This document shows positions 23,470-31,314 of a DNA stretch of 64,000 nucleotides, piece by piece (the stretch's first letter is position 1; each line of letters starts with the position of its first letter). The notes beneath the pieces were generated by a model. That model saw only the letters and a program-made list of their open reading frames with translations. It did no database searches and was not told the origin of the DNA. The translations under genes and the position numbers were made by a program. This DNA is from Streptomyces sp. NBC_01471 (GTDB lineage Bacteria; Actinomycetota; Actinomycetes; Streptomycetales; Streptomycetaceae): contig NZ_CP109450.1 in the NCBI RefSeq assembly GCF_041438865.1, positions 4,423,001-4,487,000 of the forward strand, written 5' to 3'.

Positions 23470-23845
23470 CCCGGGTGGCTCGGGGACTCGGGTGGCTCGG
23501 GCCGGCATGAGGTACGCGCCTGCCGTCCTCCCCGCGGGCTCCGGTGGTCCCGTCACCCGCGTCGGGCACAGACCTTTCCGGGCGGCCCCCGCCCACCGCC
23601 GGGTGACCGGAGGAGATCGCGGAGCGGGACCCGGCACGGAGCCACGGGAAGTGAAGAAGGGCCGGGGAGCGCAGGAAGAGGACCGGCGGGGAGAGGCGAG
23701 GCGGGCAGGGGAGAGCAGGGCGGGGAACAAGCCAAGCCCGCCCCAGGCGCCCCACCCGCGCCTCTCTCCGTACTCCGTCACGCGGTACCTTCACCCGGGA
23801 CCGGGACGGTCCCCCCACACCCCGCCCCACAGAGGAGCACAAGCC
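23470..23845 (+). other. 376-bp intergenic region
   Basis: No convincing gene. The sequence 23650-23740 is strongly purine-rich on the plus strand (GGAGAGGCGAGG-type runs). The promoter of the sacsin-like gene is expected here but no clear -35/-10 pair could be assigned. Confidence 0.55.
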
Positions 23846-26800
23846 GTGATCGTGGAAGCGACAGACGCCGCCGACCCCTTCGGGACGGCCCGCCTGAGGC
23901 GCGGCGTGCTCGATGCCTGGGCCACCACCCCCGCCCGCTTCCGCGAGGACGCCAACGCCGAGGAGGACCTCGCGCTGGGCGGCTACCGTGACCGTCTCGT
24001 CGTCGAGCTCGCCCAGAACGCCGCCGACGCGGCGGCCCGCGCCGGTGTGCCGGGCCGGTTCCGCCTCACCCTGCGGCCCGGCGAGGGCGACGATCCCGCC
24101 GTTCTCGTCGCCGCCAACACCGGTGCCCCGCTGGACGCCGCCGGCGTCGAGTCGCTGAGCACGCTCCGCGCCTCGGCCAAGCGCACCGACGCCGACGCAC
24201 AGGCCGCGGTCGGCCGTTTCGGGGTCGGGTTCGCCGCCGTCCTCGCGGTGAGCGACGAGCCGGCGGTCGTCGGCCGGCACGGCGGCGTCCGGTGGTCCCT
24301 CTCCGAGGCCCGCGAGCTGGCGGCCGGAGCTGCCCGTACGCAGGAAGCCCGCACGCCAGCCCCGCCGCAGACACCGGCCGACGGCCTCGCCGACGAACTG
24401 CGCCGCCGCGAGGGACACGTACCGCTGCTGCGCCTCCCGCTGCCCGCCGAGGGCACCGCCCCCGACGGATACGACACCGTCGTCATCCTGCCGCTGCGCG
24501 ACACCGGCGCCGAGGACCTGGCCCGGCGGCTGGTCGCCGCGATCGACGACGCGCTGCTGCTGACCCTGCCCGGCCTGGCCGAGATCGTGGTCGAGACCCC
24601 GGACGGCATCCGTACCCTGACCCGTTCCGAGCACGGGGCGTACGTCCACATCGACGACAGCGCCGCCGGCGGCGGCATCCACCGCTGGCGCACCGTCGCC
24701 CACCACGGCCCGCTGGAGCGCGCCCTGCTCGCGGACCGGCCCGTCGAGGAACGGCTGCGCCCGCACTGGTCGGTCACCTGGGCCGTGCCGGTCGACGGCG
24801 ACGGCGCCCCCGTACGCCCCGGCACCGCCCCGGTCGTCCACGCGCCGACCCCGACCGACGAACCGCTCGGCGTGCCCGCGCTGCTCATCGCCTCGCTGCC
24901 GCTGGACACCACCCGCCGCCACCCCGCCCCCGGGCCGCTCACCGACTTCCTGGTGCAGCGGGCGGCCGACGCGTACGCGGAGCTGCTCGGCGGCTGGGAA
25001 CCGGTCTCGGTCGCCACCATCGACCTGGTGCCGGGCCCGCTCGGCAAGGGCGAACTCGACGGCGCGCTGCGGGCCGCGATCCTGGAGCGGCTGAACCGGG
25101 TGGCGTTCCTCGCTCCCGCCGCGCCGCTGGAGGACGTGGGCGGCGAGGCCGACGGGGAAGGCGGCGAGCGCCGCCACGCCCTGCGCCCCTTCGAGGCCGA
25201 AGTCGTCGAAGGCGCGGGCGAGGACACCGTACGGGTACTGGCCGAAGTGCTGCCGACACTGCTGCCCGCCGGTCTCGAACGCCGCGCCGAGCTGCGCACG
25301 CTGGGCGTCGGCCGGCTGCCGCTCGGCGACGCCATCGACCGCATCGGCGGTGCCGAACGCGCCCCGTCCTGGTGGCGGCGGCTGTACGAGACCCTGGCCG
25401 GGGTCGACCCGGACCGGCTCTCCGGGCTGCCCGTGCCGCTCGCGTCGGGCCGTACCGCCGTCGGCCCGCGGCAGGTCCTGCTGCCGCTGGCCGACACCCC
25501 CGCCGACCTGGCCCGGCTCGGCCTGAAGGTCGCCCATCCGGATGCCGCGCACCCGCTCCTGGAGAAGCTGGGCGCCCTGCCCGCCACCCCGCGTGCCGTC
25601 CTGACGACCCCCCAGGTGCGGGCGGCCGTCGCCGCCTCGATGGACGCCGGGGAGATCTGGTACGACGAGGAGGACGAGGGCGCCCTGGCCGCCGACGACC
25701 TCGCCGATGTCGTGCTCGCGCTCGTCCGGGAGGCGGAGCTGGAGCCCGGTGACGAGCCCTGGCTCGCGGCGCTCGCCCTCCCCGACGAGGACGGCGAGAC
25801 CGTACCGGCCGGTGAACTGGTGCTGCCCGGAAGCCCGTTCGCCGCCGTCATGAGCGAGGGCGAACTGGCCCTGTGCGACGCCGAACTGGCCGACCGCTGG
25901 GGCGAGCAGCCGCTGACCGCCTGCGGCGTGCTGGCCACGTTCGCCCTGGTCCGCACCACGGATGTGGTCCTGGACCCGGACGAACTCGAACCGCGCGAGG
26001 GCGACTTCGCCGAGCCGGACGACGCGGGGCTGCTCGACGCCGTGGACGTCTGGTGCGAGGACGTGCTCGACCAGCTGCCGCAGGGCCCGGTGCCGCCGGT
26101 CGCCACGGAGATCGTCGCCGTACGGGATCTGGAACTGGTCGACGACGACAGCTGGCCGCAGGCCCTCGCGCTGCTCTCCCGCCCGCCGCTGCGGGACGCC
26201 CTGACCCAGCCGGTGCGGGTCCTCCTGCCGGACGGCACGACCGAGTCCGTACGCCCGTACACCGCCTGGTGGCTGCGCGGCCACCCGGTGCTCGACGGCC
26301 GGCGCCCCGCCGGGCTGCGGGCCGCGGGCGGTGACCCGCTGCTGGCCGGGCTGTACGACGAGGCGGACGCGACCGGATTCGACGACGAGCAGGTGCTGCG
26401 CGCCCTGGGTGTACGGACGTCCGTGGCCGCCCTGCTCGACGAGCCCGGCGGCGCGGCGGAGCTGCTGACCCGGCTCGCCGACCCGGACCGTGAGGTCTCG
26501 GCGCGCCAACTGCACGCGCTCTACGGGGAGCTGGCCCGTCTCGACCCGGAACAGGTCACACTCCCGGACGAGTTGCGTGCCGTGGTGGACGGCGAGGTAC
26601 GGGTGGTGGACGCCGCCGACGCCCTGGTCGCGGACGCCCCCGACCTGCTCCCGCTGACGTCCGGCGCCGCGCTGCTCCCGGTGGCTCCCGACCGGGCCGC
26701 CGAGCTGGCCGAGCTGCTCCAGGTCGCGCGGCTGAGCGAGAGCGTCGAGGCCGAGGTGACCACGGCGGGGGAGGAGCACGAGGTCCCGGACGCGGTACGG

Positions 26801-27040
26801 GCGCTGCTCGGTCCCGGCACCCCGCGTACATACGTCGAGCACGAGGAACTGCTCGCGAACGGCGTCGAACTGGACTGGCACCGGACCCGCGACGGCGTGC
26901 TGCACGCGGCCACCCTGGAGGGGGTGGCGGCGGGGCTCGCCTGGGCGGCGGGGCAGTGGCCGCGCCGTTTCGAGGTGGCGGCGCTGATCGAGGACCCATC
27001 GCGCACGGAGGAGCTGGAGCGGGACCGCTGGTTCGACTGA
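23846..27040 (+). CDS. Sacsin/Hsp90-like GHKL ATPase, 1064 residues
   Basis: A very large cytoplasmic protein starting at GTG 23846 behind AGAGGAG (second GTG at 23852). Residues about 35-170 form a GHKL ATPase domain of the sacsin/Hsp90 type: LVVELAQNAADAAARAG is the N-box, VAANTGAPLDAAGVESL replaces the usual DxG loop, and VGRFGVGFAAVLAVSD is the glycine lid. About 850 further residues contain mixed alpha/beta repeats and many acidic stretches but no recognisable nuclease or helicase motif. Relatives occur in most Streptomyces beside DUF3027. Predicted role is ATP-driven conformational work, perhaps as a chaperone; no experiment is known to me. Confidence 0.85.
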   Translation: MIVEATDAADPFGTARLRRGVLDAWATTPARFREDANAEEDLALGGYRDRLVVELAQNAADAAARAGVPGRFRLTLRPGEGDDPAVLVAANTGAPLDAAGVESLSTLRASAKRTDADAQAAVGRFGVGFAAVLAVSDEPAVVGRHGGVRWSLSEARELAAGAARTQEARTPAPPQTPADGLADELRRREGHVPLLRLPLPAEGTAPDGYDTVVILPLRDTGAEDLARRLVAAIDDALLLTLPGLAEIVVETPDGIRTLTRSEHGAYVHIDDSAAGGGIHRWRTVAHHGPLERALLADRPVEERLRPHWSVTWAVPVDGDGAPVRPGTAPVVHAPTPTDEPLGVPALLIASLPLDTTRRHPAPGPLTDFLVQRAADAYAELLGGWEPVSVATIDLVPGPLGKGELDGALRAAILERLNRVAFLAPAAPLEDVGGEADGEGGERRHALRPFEAEVVEGAGEDTVRVLAEVLPTLLPAGLERRAELRTLGVGRLPLGDAIDRIGGAERAPSWWRRLYETLAGVDPDRLSGLPVPLASGRTAVGPRQVLLPLADTPADLARLGLKVAHPDAAHPLLEKLGALPATPRAVLTTPQVRAAVAASMDAGEIWYDEEDEGALAADDLADVVLALVREAELEPGDEPWLAALALPDEDGETVPAGELVLPGSPFAAVMSEGELALCDAELADRWGEQPLTACGVLATFALVRTTDVVLDPDELEPREGDFAEPDDAGLLDAVDVWCEDVLDQLPQGPVPPVATEIVAVRDLELVDDDSWPQALALLSRPPLRDALTQPVRVLLPDGTTESVRPYTAWWLRGHPVLDGRRPAGLRAAGGDPLLAGLYDEADATGFDDEQVLRALGVRTSVAALLDEPGGAAELLTRLADPDREVSARQLHALYGELARLDPEQVTLPDELRAVVDGEVRVVDAADALVADAPDLLPLTSGAALLPVAPDRAAELAELLQVARLSESVEAEVTTAGEEHEVPDAVRALLGPGTPRTYVEHEELLANGVELDWHRTRDGVLHAATLEGVAAGLAWAAGQWPRRFEVAALIEDPSRTEELERDRWFD

Positions 27041-27121
27041 GGCCGTGACGGGCGGTGTTGCTGGTTCGACTGAGGCCATGGCGGCCGGTGCTGCGCCGCA
27101 TGGTTTCCGAATCTTCACATC

Positions 27122-27140
27122 GTGCACAACCTTTTACCCT
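27122..27140 (+). promoter_or_regulatory. Shared 19-bp promoter element, copy 1
   Basis: GTGCACAACCTTTTACCCT is identical at 17 of 19 positions to 46242-46260 upstream of an unrelated gene. Its CAACC (27127-27131) followed after 16 bases by CGTCTG (27148-27153) fits an ECF sigma-type promoter of the SigE class (AACC and CGTC). Confidence 0.45.
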
Positions 27141-27151
27141 CGTCGCCCGTC

Positions 27152-27183
27152 TGGTCTGTGAAGCCACCAGGTTTCACAGACCA
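27152..27183 (+). promoter_or_regulatory. Near-perfect 14-bp inverted repeat
   Basis: TGGTCTGTGAAGCC and GGTTTCACAGACCA form arms with one G-T mismatch and a four-base ACCA loop. It overlaps or directly follows the candidate -10 CGTCTG and lies 62 bases before the secreted-protein start. It could be an operator or a stable 5' leader hairpin. Confidence 0.6.
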
Positions 27184-27244
27184 CATGGGCCACGCGGATG
27201 GACGAAACCTCCGCCGGTCCCCTTCTCCACATGGGGAACAGAAC

Positions 27245-28129
27245 ATGCGTATACGTGCCACCGTGGCCGCCGTCACCGGCGCCCTGGCTCTCTCCGCTCT
27301 CGTCGTCCCGGCCGCCGCCCAGGCGGACGGGGCTCCCGGGGCGGGTGTCCTGGATGCCGCCCGCTCCGTGTTCAAGACCGCGCCCCACGGCGTGCAGGCC
27401 CACGTCACCCGGGCCGCCGTCGACACCAGGGTCAGCAGCGTGACCGTGAACGGCGGCAAGGACATCGTCCTCGGCACCACGGTCGCGAAGACCATCACGG
27501 CGAGCGTCACGGCCACCGACAACTCCGGTATCCAGGACGCCGTGGTCTTTCTCTGGCACGGCAGCAACATCGACAGCGACGTCGACGGCTACCTGGGCCC
27601 GAAGGTGGACGACAACACCTCGCAGGTCTCCAAGTGCACCAAGGTGAACGCCACCACGTCCACCTGCAAGGTCTCCTTCAAGGTGGACCCGCGCTCGCAG
27701 AACGACCTGTACAAGAACAGCCTCGCCGGCACGTGGAAGGTCTACGTCTCCGCACTGGCCAAGGACGGCGAGTGGGTCGAGTACAACGCGTACAAGTCCC
27801 AGCACGTCCAGCGCGCGTCGACCCAGACGGTCAACGCGGCCCCCGAACCGGTGAAGAAGGGCAAGACCATCACGGTCACCGGCAAGCTGGCCCGCGCGAA
27901 CTGGGAGACGTACAAGTACCAGGGCTACACCGGCCAGCCGGTGAAGCTGCAGTTCCGCAAGAAGAACAGCAACGCGTACACCACCGTCAAGACGGTGAAG
28001 ACGAACGGCACCGGCAACCTGAAGACGACCGTCAAGGCGGTCGAGGACGGCTACTGGCGCTACAACTTCGCGGGCACGACCACGACTCCGGCGGCCATCG
28101 CCACCGGTGACTTCGTCGACGTGAAGTAG
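27245..28129 (+). CDS. Secreted DUF5707-like beta-domain protein
   Basis: A 294-residue secreted protein. ATG 27245 follows GGGGAACAG and starts a classical signal peptide (MRIRATVAAVTGALALSALVV, cleavage near AQADG). The mature part has two Ig-like beta regions: SVTVNGGKDIVLGTTVAKTI with ASVTATDNSGIQDA, and KKGKTITVTGKLARANWET with QPVKLQFRKKN. A disulphide is likely between CTKVNATTSTC cysteines. This layout matches, as I recall, DUF5707-type proteins of Streptomyces, some annotated as calcium-binding. Possible roles are cell-surface or matrix functions. A strong terminator follows. Confidence 0.8.
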   Translation: MRIRATVAAVTGALALSALVVPAAAQADGAPGAGVLDAARSVFKTAPHGVQAHVTRAAVDTRVSSVTVNGGKDIVLGTTVAKTITASVTATDNSGIQDAVVFLWHGSNIDSDVDGYLGPKVDDNTSQVSKCTKVNATTSTCKVSFKVDPRSQNDLYKNSLAGTWKVYVSALAKDGEWVEYNAYKSQHVQRASTQTVNAAPEPVKKGKTITVTGKLARANWETYKYQGYTGQPVKLQFRKKNSNAYTTVKTVKTNGTGNLKTTVKAVEDGYWRYNFAGTTTTPAAIATGDFVDVK

Positions 28130-28139
28130 CACCGCCCGC

Positions 28140-28182
28140 CGGGCCCGTCCGCAGCGGCACACCGCCCCTGCGGACGGGCCCG
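28140..28182 (+). terminator. Strong terminator after secreted protein
   Basis: A perfect 15-base stem CGGGCCCGTCCGCAG / CTGCGGACGGGCCCG encloses a 13-base loop, starting 10 bases after the stop codon. Confidence 0.9.
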
Positions 28183-28211
28183 GATCCGGAGGTCGGCCCG
28201 TGGGGTCAGGC

Positions 28212-28273
28212 CCGGTGGTCGACTCGGCCGGTCGGCGCGTGTGGTCGCCCCGGTGGTCGACCCGGCCGGTCAG
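28212..28273. repeat. Pair of 24-bp imperfect direct repeats
   Basis: CGGTGGTCGACTCGGCCGGTC at 28212 and CGGTGGTCGACCCGGCCGGTC at 28250 differ at one base and are 38 bases apart. The second copy reaches into the stop-codon region of the P-type ATPase gene. Confidence 0.6.
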
Positions 28274-30723
28274 CCCGGGTAGTGGCGGTCGACCCATCGC
28301 CAGACCACTTCGACACCTGCCGACGCGACCGCCGCGATCCCTACGCCCATCCACGGCATGGCCTCCCCCACCAGCTTCAGCGCGAAGAAGTGCTGGAGCG
28401 CGGGGACCACCATGACCAGCACGAACGCCCCGGCCATCGCCAGCACCAGACAGACCCGCCACCAGGTGTACGGGCGGGCGATGATCGCCAGGACCCACAT
28501 CGAGACCAGGAACAGGGTCAGGGTCGCGACGCTCGTCTCGGCGTCCAGGGACCCGGCCCCCACGTAGTAGTGCCGGGCGACCAGGTACGCCGCGAAGGTG
28601 GCGACCGCCGCGATGATGCCGCACGGGATCGAGTACCGCAGCACCCGCCGTACGAAGTGCGGCTTCGCCCGCTCCTTGTTCGGGGCCAGGGCCAGGAAGA
28701 AGGCCGGGATGCCGATCGTCAGCGTGGAGAGCATGGTCAAGTGCCGTGGCAGGAAAGGGTACTCGATCTGGAAGCAGGACACCAGGATGGCCAGCAGCAC
28801 CGAGTAGACCGTCTTGACCAGGAAGAGCGTCGCCACCCGGGTGACGTTCCCGATGACCCGGCGGCCCTCGGCGACGACCGAGGGCAGCGTCGCGAAGCTG
28901 TTGTTGAGCAGCACGATCTGCGCGACCGCCCGGGTCGCCTCCGAGCCCGAGCCCATGCTCACGCCGATGTCGGCGTCCTTCAGGGCCAGTACGTCGTTGA
29001 CGCCGTCCCCGGTCATCGCGACCGTGTGACCGCGCGACTGGAGCGCCGCGACCATGTCGCGCTTCTGCTGCGGCGAGACCCGGCCGAAGACGGAGTGGGA
29101 GTCCAGCGCTTCCGCCATCTCCTCCTGGCCGGTGGGCAGCTGACGGGCGTCGACGGTGTCCGTGGCGCCGGGCAGGCCCAGTTTCGCGGCCACCGCCCCC
29201 ACCGACACCGCGTTGTCGCCGGAGATCACTTTGGCGGCGACGTCCTGGTCGGCGAAGTAGGCCAGGGTGTCGGCCGCCTCGGGCCGCAGCCGCTGTTCGA
29301 GCACCACCAGCGCGGTGGGCTGCGCCCCGGCCACCACCTTGTCCAGGTCGCTGCCGCCGTCCTCCTCCGCGTGCGCTTCGCCGTCGTCGAGCCCGCCCGC
29401 CACCCGTGCGAGGAGCAGCACGCGCAGCCCCTCCTCGTTGAGCCGGCCGACCTCCTGGAGCGCCGGGTCCCCCTCCGGCAGCAGCACATCGGGGGCGCCG
29501 AGCAGCCAGGCGGACGACTCGCCGTCCCCCTCGCCGAAGGCGGCCCCGCTGTACTTGCGGGCCGACGAGAAGGGCAGCGCCCGGGTGCAGCGCCAGCCCG
29601 AGGTGTCCGGGTAGGCGTCGACGACCGCCTGGAGGCTCGCGTTGGGCCGCGGGTCGGACGCGCCGAACGCGCCGAGCACCTGCCGTACGTACGTCTCGTC
29701 CGCCCCGCCCAGGGCCCGCAGCCCGGTGACGTTCATCCCGCCCTCGGTGAGTGTCCCGGTCTTGTCCAGGCAGACCACGTCGACCCGGGCGAGCCCCTCG
29801 ATCGCGGGGAGTTCCTGCACGAGGCACTGCTGGCGGCCGAGCCGGATGACGCCGATGGCGAAGGCGATGGAGGTGAGCAGGACGAGCCCCTCGGGGATCA
29901 TCGGGGTGATACCGCCGACGGTCCTGGCGATGGAGTCCTTGAGGTCGTGCCGCTCGTGCACCAGCTGGCTGACGATGAGCCCGGCCGCGGTCGGGACCAT
30001 CATCCAGGTCACGTACTTGAGGATGGTGGAGATGCCGCTGCGCAGCTCGGAGTGGACGAGCGTGAAGCGGGACGCCTCGTCGGCGAGCTGCGCCGCGTAC
30101 GCCTCCCGGCCGACCCGGGTGGCGGTGAACGCCCCGCCGCCCGCGACGACGAAACTGCCCGACATCACCGGGTCCCCGGGCTTCTTGTGCACCGGCTCGG
30201 CCTCGCCGGTGAGCAGCGACTCGTCGATCTCAAGACCCTCGGCCTCGACGGTCTCGCCGTCCACGACGACCTTGTCGCCCGGGCCCAGTTCGATGAGGTC
30301 GCCGAGGACCAGTTCGGAGGTGGAGACCTCGCCCGCCTTCCCGTCCCGCCGTACGGTCGGCTTGGCCTCGCCGATCACCGCGAGTCCGTCGAGGGTCTTC
30401 TTGGCGCGGTGCTCCTGGATGATGCCGATGCCGGTGTTGGCGATGATCACGTAGCCGAAGAGGCTGTCCTGGACCGGGGCGACGAACAGCATGATCACCC
30501 AGAGCACGCCGATGATCGCGTTGAACCGGGTGAAGACGTTGGCCCGGACGATGTCGGCGGTGGACCGGCTGGACCGTACGGGTACGTCGTTGACCTCGCC
30601 GTTGGCCACCCGTTCGGCCACTTCGGCGGTGGTCAGCCCGGTCGCGCGGGCCGGGTGCGGCAGCTCGACGGGGTGGACGGGGTCCAGCTCGGACCCCGCG
30701 TCGATATCCGGCCCTTGCGTCAT
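28270..30723 (-). CDS. P-type cation-transporting ATPase (CtpE-like)
   Basis: An 817-residue P-type ATPase with about ten membrane helices. Key motifs are the actuator LLTGEAEPV (TGEA in place of TGES), the M4 motif PMIPEGL, the phosphorylation site DKTGTLTEG, and the hinge TGDGVNDVLALKDADIGVSM. PEGL and TGEA place it with mycobacterial CtpE, a calcium P-type ATPase, rather than with heavy-metal pumps; there is no N-terminal CxxC domain. It acts in the plasma membrane, probably on Ca2+ or another divalent ion. It is monocistronic, followed by a repeat-rich spacer and convergent with the secreted DUF5707-like gene. Confidence 0.92.
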   Translation of the reverse strand: MTQGPDIDAGSELDPVHPVELPHPARATGLTTAEVAERVANGEVNDVPVRSSRSTADIVRANVFTRFNAIIGVLWVIMLFVAPVQDSLFGYVIIANTGIGIIQEHRAKKTLDGLAVIGEAKPTVRRDGKAGEVSTSELVLGDLIELGPGDKVVVDGETVEAEGLEIDESLLTGEAEPVHKKPGDPVMSGSFVVAGGGAFTATRVGREAYAAQLADEASRFTLVHSELRSGISTILKYVTWMMVPTAAGLIVSQLVHERHDLKDSIARTVGGITPMIPEGLVLLTSIAFAIGVIRLGRQQCLVQELPAIEGLARVDVVCLDKTGTLTEGGMNVTGLRALGGADETYVRQVLGAFGASDPRPNASLQAVVDAYPDTSGWRCTRALPFSSARKYSGAAFGEGDGESSAWLLGAPDVLLPEGDPALQEVGRLNEEGLRVLLLARVAGGLDDGEAHAEEDGGSDLDKVVAGAQPTALVVLEQRLRPEAADTLAYFADQDVAAKVISGDNAVSVGAVAAKLGLPGATDTVDARQLPTGQEEMAEALDSHSVFGRVSPQQKRDMVAALQSRGHTVAMTGDGVNDVLALKDADIGVSMGSGSEATRAVAQIVLLNNSFATLPSVVAEGRRVIGNVTRVATLFLVKTVYSVLLAILVSCFQIEYPFLPRHLTMLSTLTIGIPAFFLALAPNKERAKPHFVRRVLRYSIPCGIIAAVATFAAYLVARHYYVGAGSLDAETSVATLTLFLVSMWVLAIIARPYTWWRVCLVLAMAGAFVLVMVVPALQHFFALKLVGEAMPWMGVGIAAVASAGVEVVWRWVDRHYPG

Positions 30724-30812
30724 GGATCCGACGTTAAGGCCAGAACCACACGTTTACCCGGCGAGATACCGGAAGATCAGCCCTCGGGAGGAGCGCCCTG
30801 GGGGGCGCGCCC

Positions 30813-30850
30813 TACGCGGAGCGCTCTACGCGGAGCGCTCTACGCGGAGC
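30813..30850. repeat. 14-bp tandem repeat spanning a stop codon
   Basis: TACGCGGAGCGCTC occurs twice exactly and a third partial copy TACGCGGAGC follows. The stop codon of the DUF2530 gene (30840-30842, minus strand) lies inside the array. Confidence 0.85.
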
Positions 30851-31130
30851 CGGACGTGGCGCCCGGCCCCTCGCCGGTCTCCGCCCGGTCCGCCGCGCGC
30901 TTGAGTGCCGCGTCGCGCCCCCGTGCGTACCAGACCCCGACGAGCCCGAGGGCGCCGCCGGCCGCGCAGGTCCAGAGCCACCACAGATGTCCGTGGTCGT
31001 CGAACCAGCCGTAGAAGGGCAGCTGCACCAGGAAGAGGACGAACCAGATGATCGTGCCGCCGGTGACGGTGGCGACGACGGGCCCCTCCAGGGGCTCGGG
31101 TGCCTCATGTGCTGGTGTCCACTTCGCCAT
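30840..31130 (-). CDS. DUF2530 family membrane protein
   Basis: A 96-residue protein with two membrane helices (GTIIWFVLFLVQLPFYGWF and WLWTCAAGGALGLVGVWYA) and a charged C-terminal tail, as in DUF2530. It lies divergent to the NCS2 purine permease, an arrangement common in Streptomyces. Its TAG stop is within a 14-base tandem repeat, so the end of the gene may vary between strains. Function is unknown. Confidence 0.88.
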   Translation of the reverse strand: MAKWTPAHEAPEPLEGPVVATVTGGTIIWFVLFLVQLPFYGWFDDHGHLWWLWTCAAGGALGLVGVWYARGRDAALKRAADRAETGEGPGATSGSA

Positions 31131-31195
31131 GGCCGACAGTCTATGCGGGGGAGTGCGCGACCGCGGCGGGCCAGGTGGCCCAAGGCTCTACGCGC

Positions 31196-31314
31196 GGAGA
31201 TAGCGATCTTCGACTTATGTATTCATACTGAAACGGCCTTCGATTGGCTCGTTCCTTTCGTTTAAACGTCCAAATATGGCCGTTTCTCATCAGATGACAT
31301 TTGAGGTCGCGCGC
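31196..31314 (+). promoter_or_regulatory. AT-rich structured leader of the purine permease
   Basis: This stretch is far less GC-rich than its surroundings. GAAACGGCC (31230-31238) and GGCCGTTTC (31278-31286) are perfect 9-base inverted repeats, and CGTTTAAACG inside is a 10-base palindrome. The fold could be a leader RNA or an operator. It does not match the purine riboswitch core that I know. Confidence 0.5.

Noticed and set aside
23459..27127. A 1222-residue reverse frame opposite the sacsin-like gene
   Set aside because: Composition is that of an antisense shadow (Arg, Gly, Gln, Val runs) and no homology is visible; the forward frame has the GHKL motifs.
28282..31014. A 910-residue forward frame opposite the P-type ATPase and DUF2530 genes
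   Set aside because: It crosses two real genes and a repeat, and has no recognisable domain. The reverse strand has full P-type ATPase signatures.
31196..31314. Purine riboswitch
   Set aside because: The leader is structured but the conserved three-way-junction core bases are not present.
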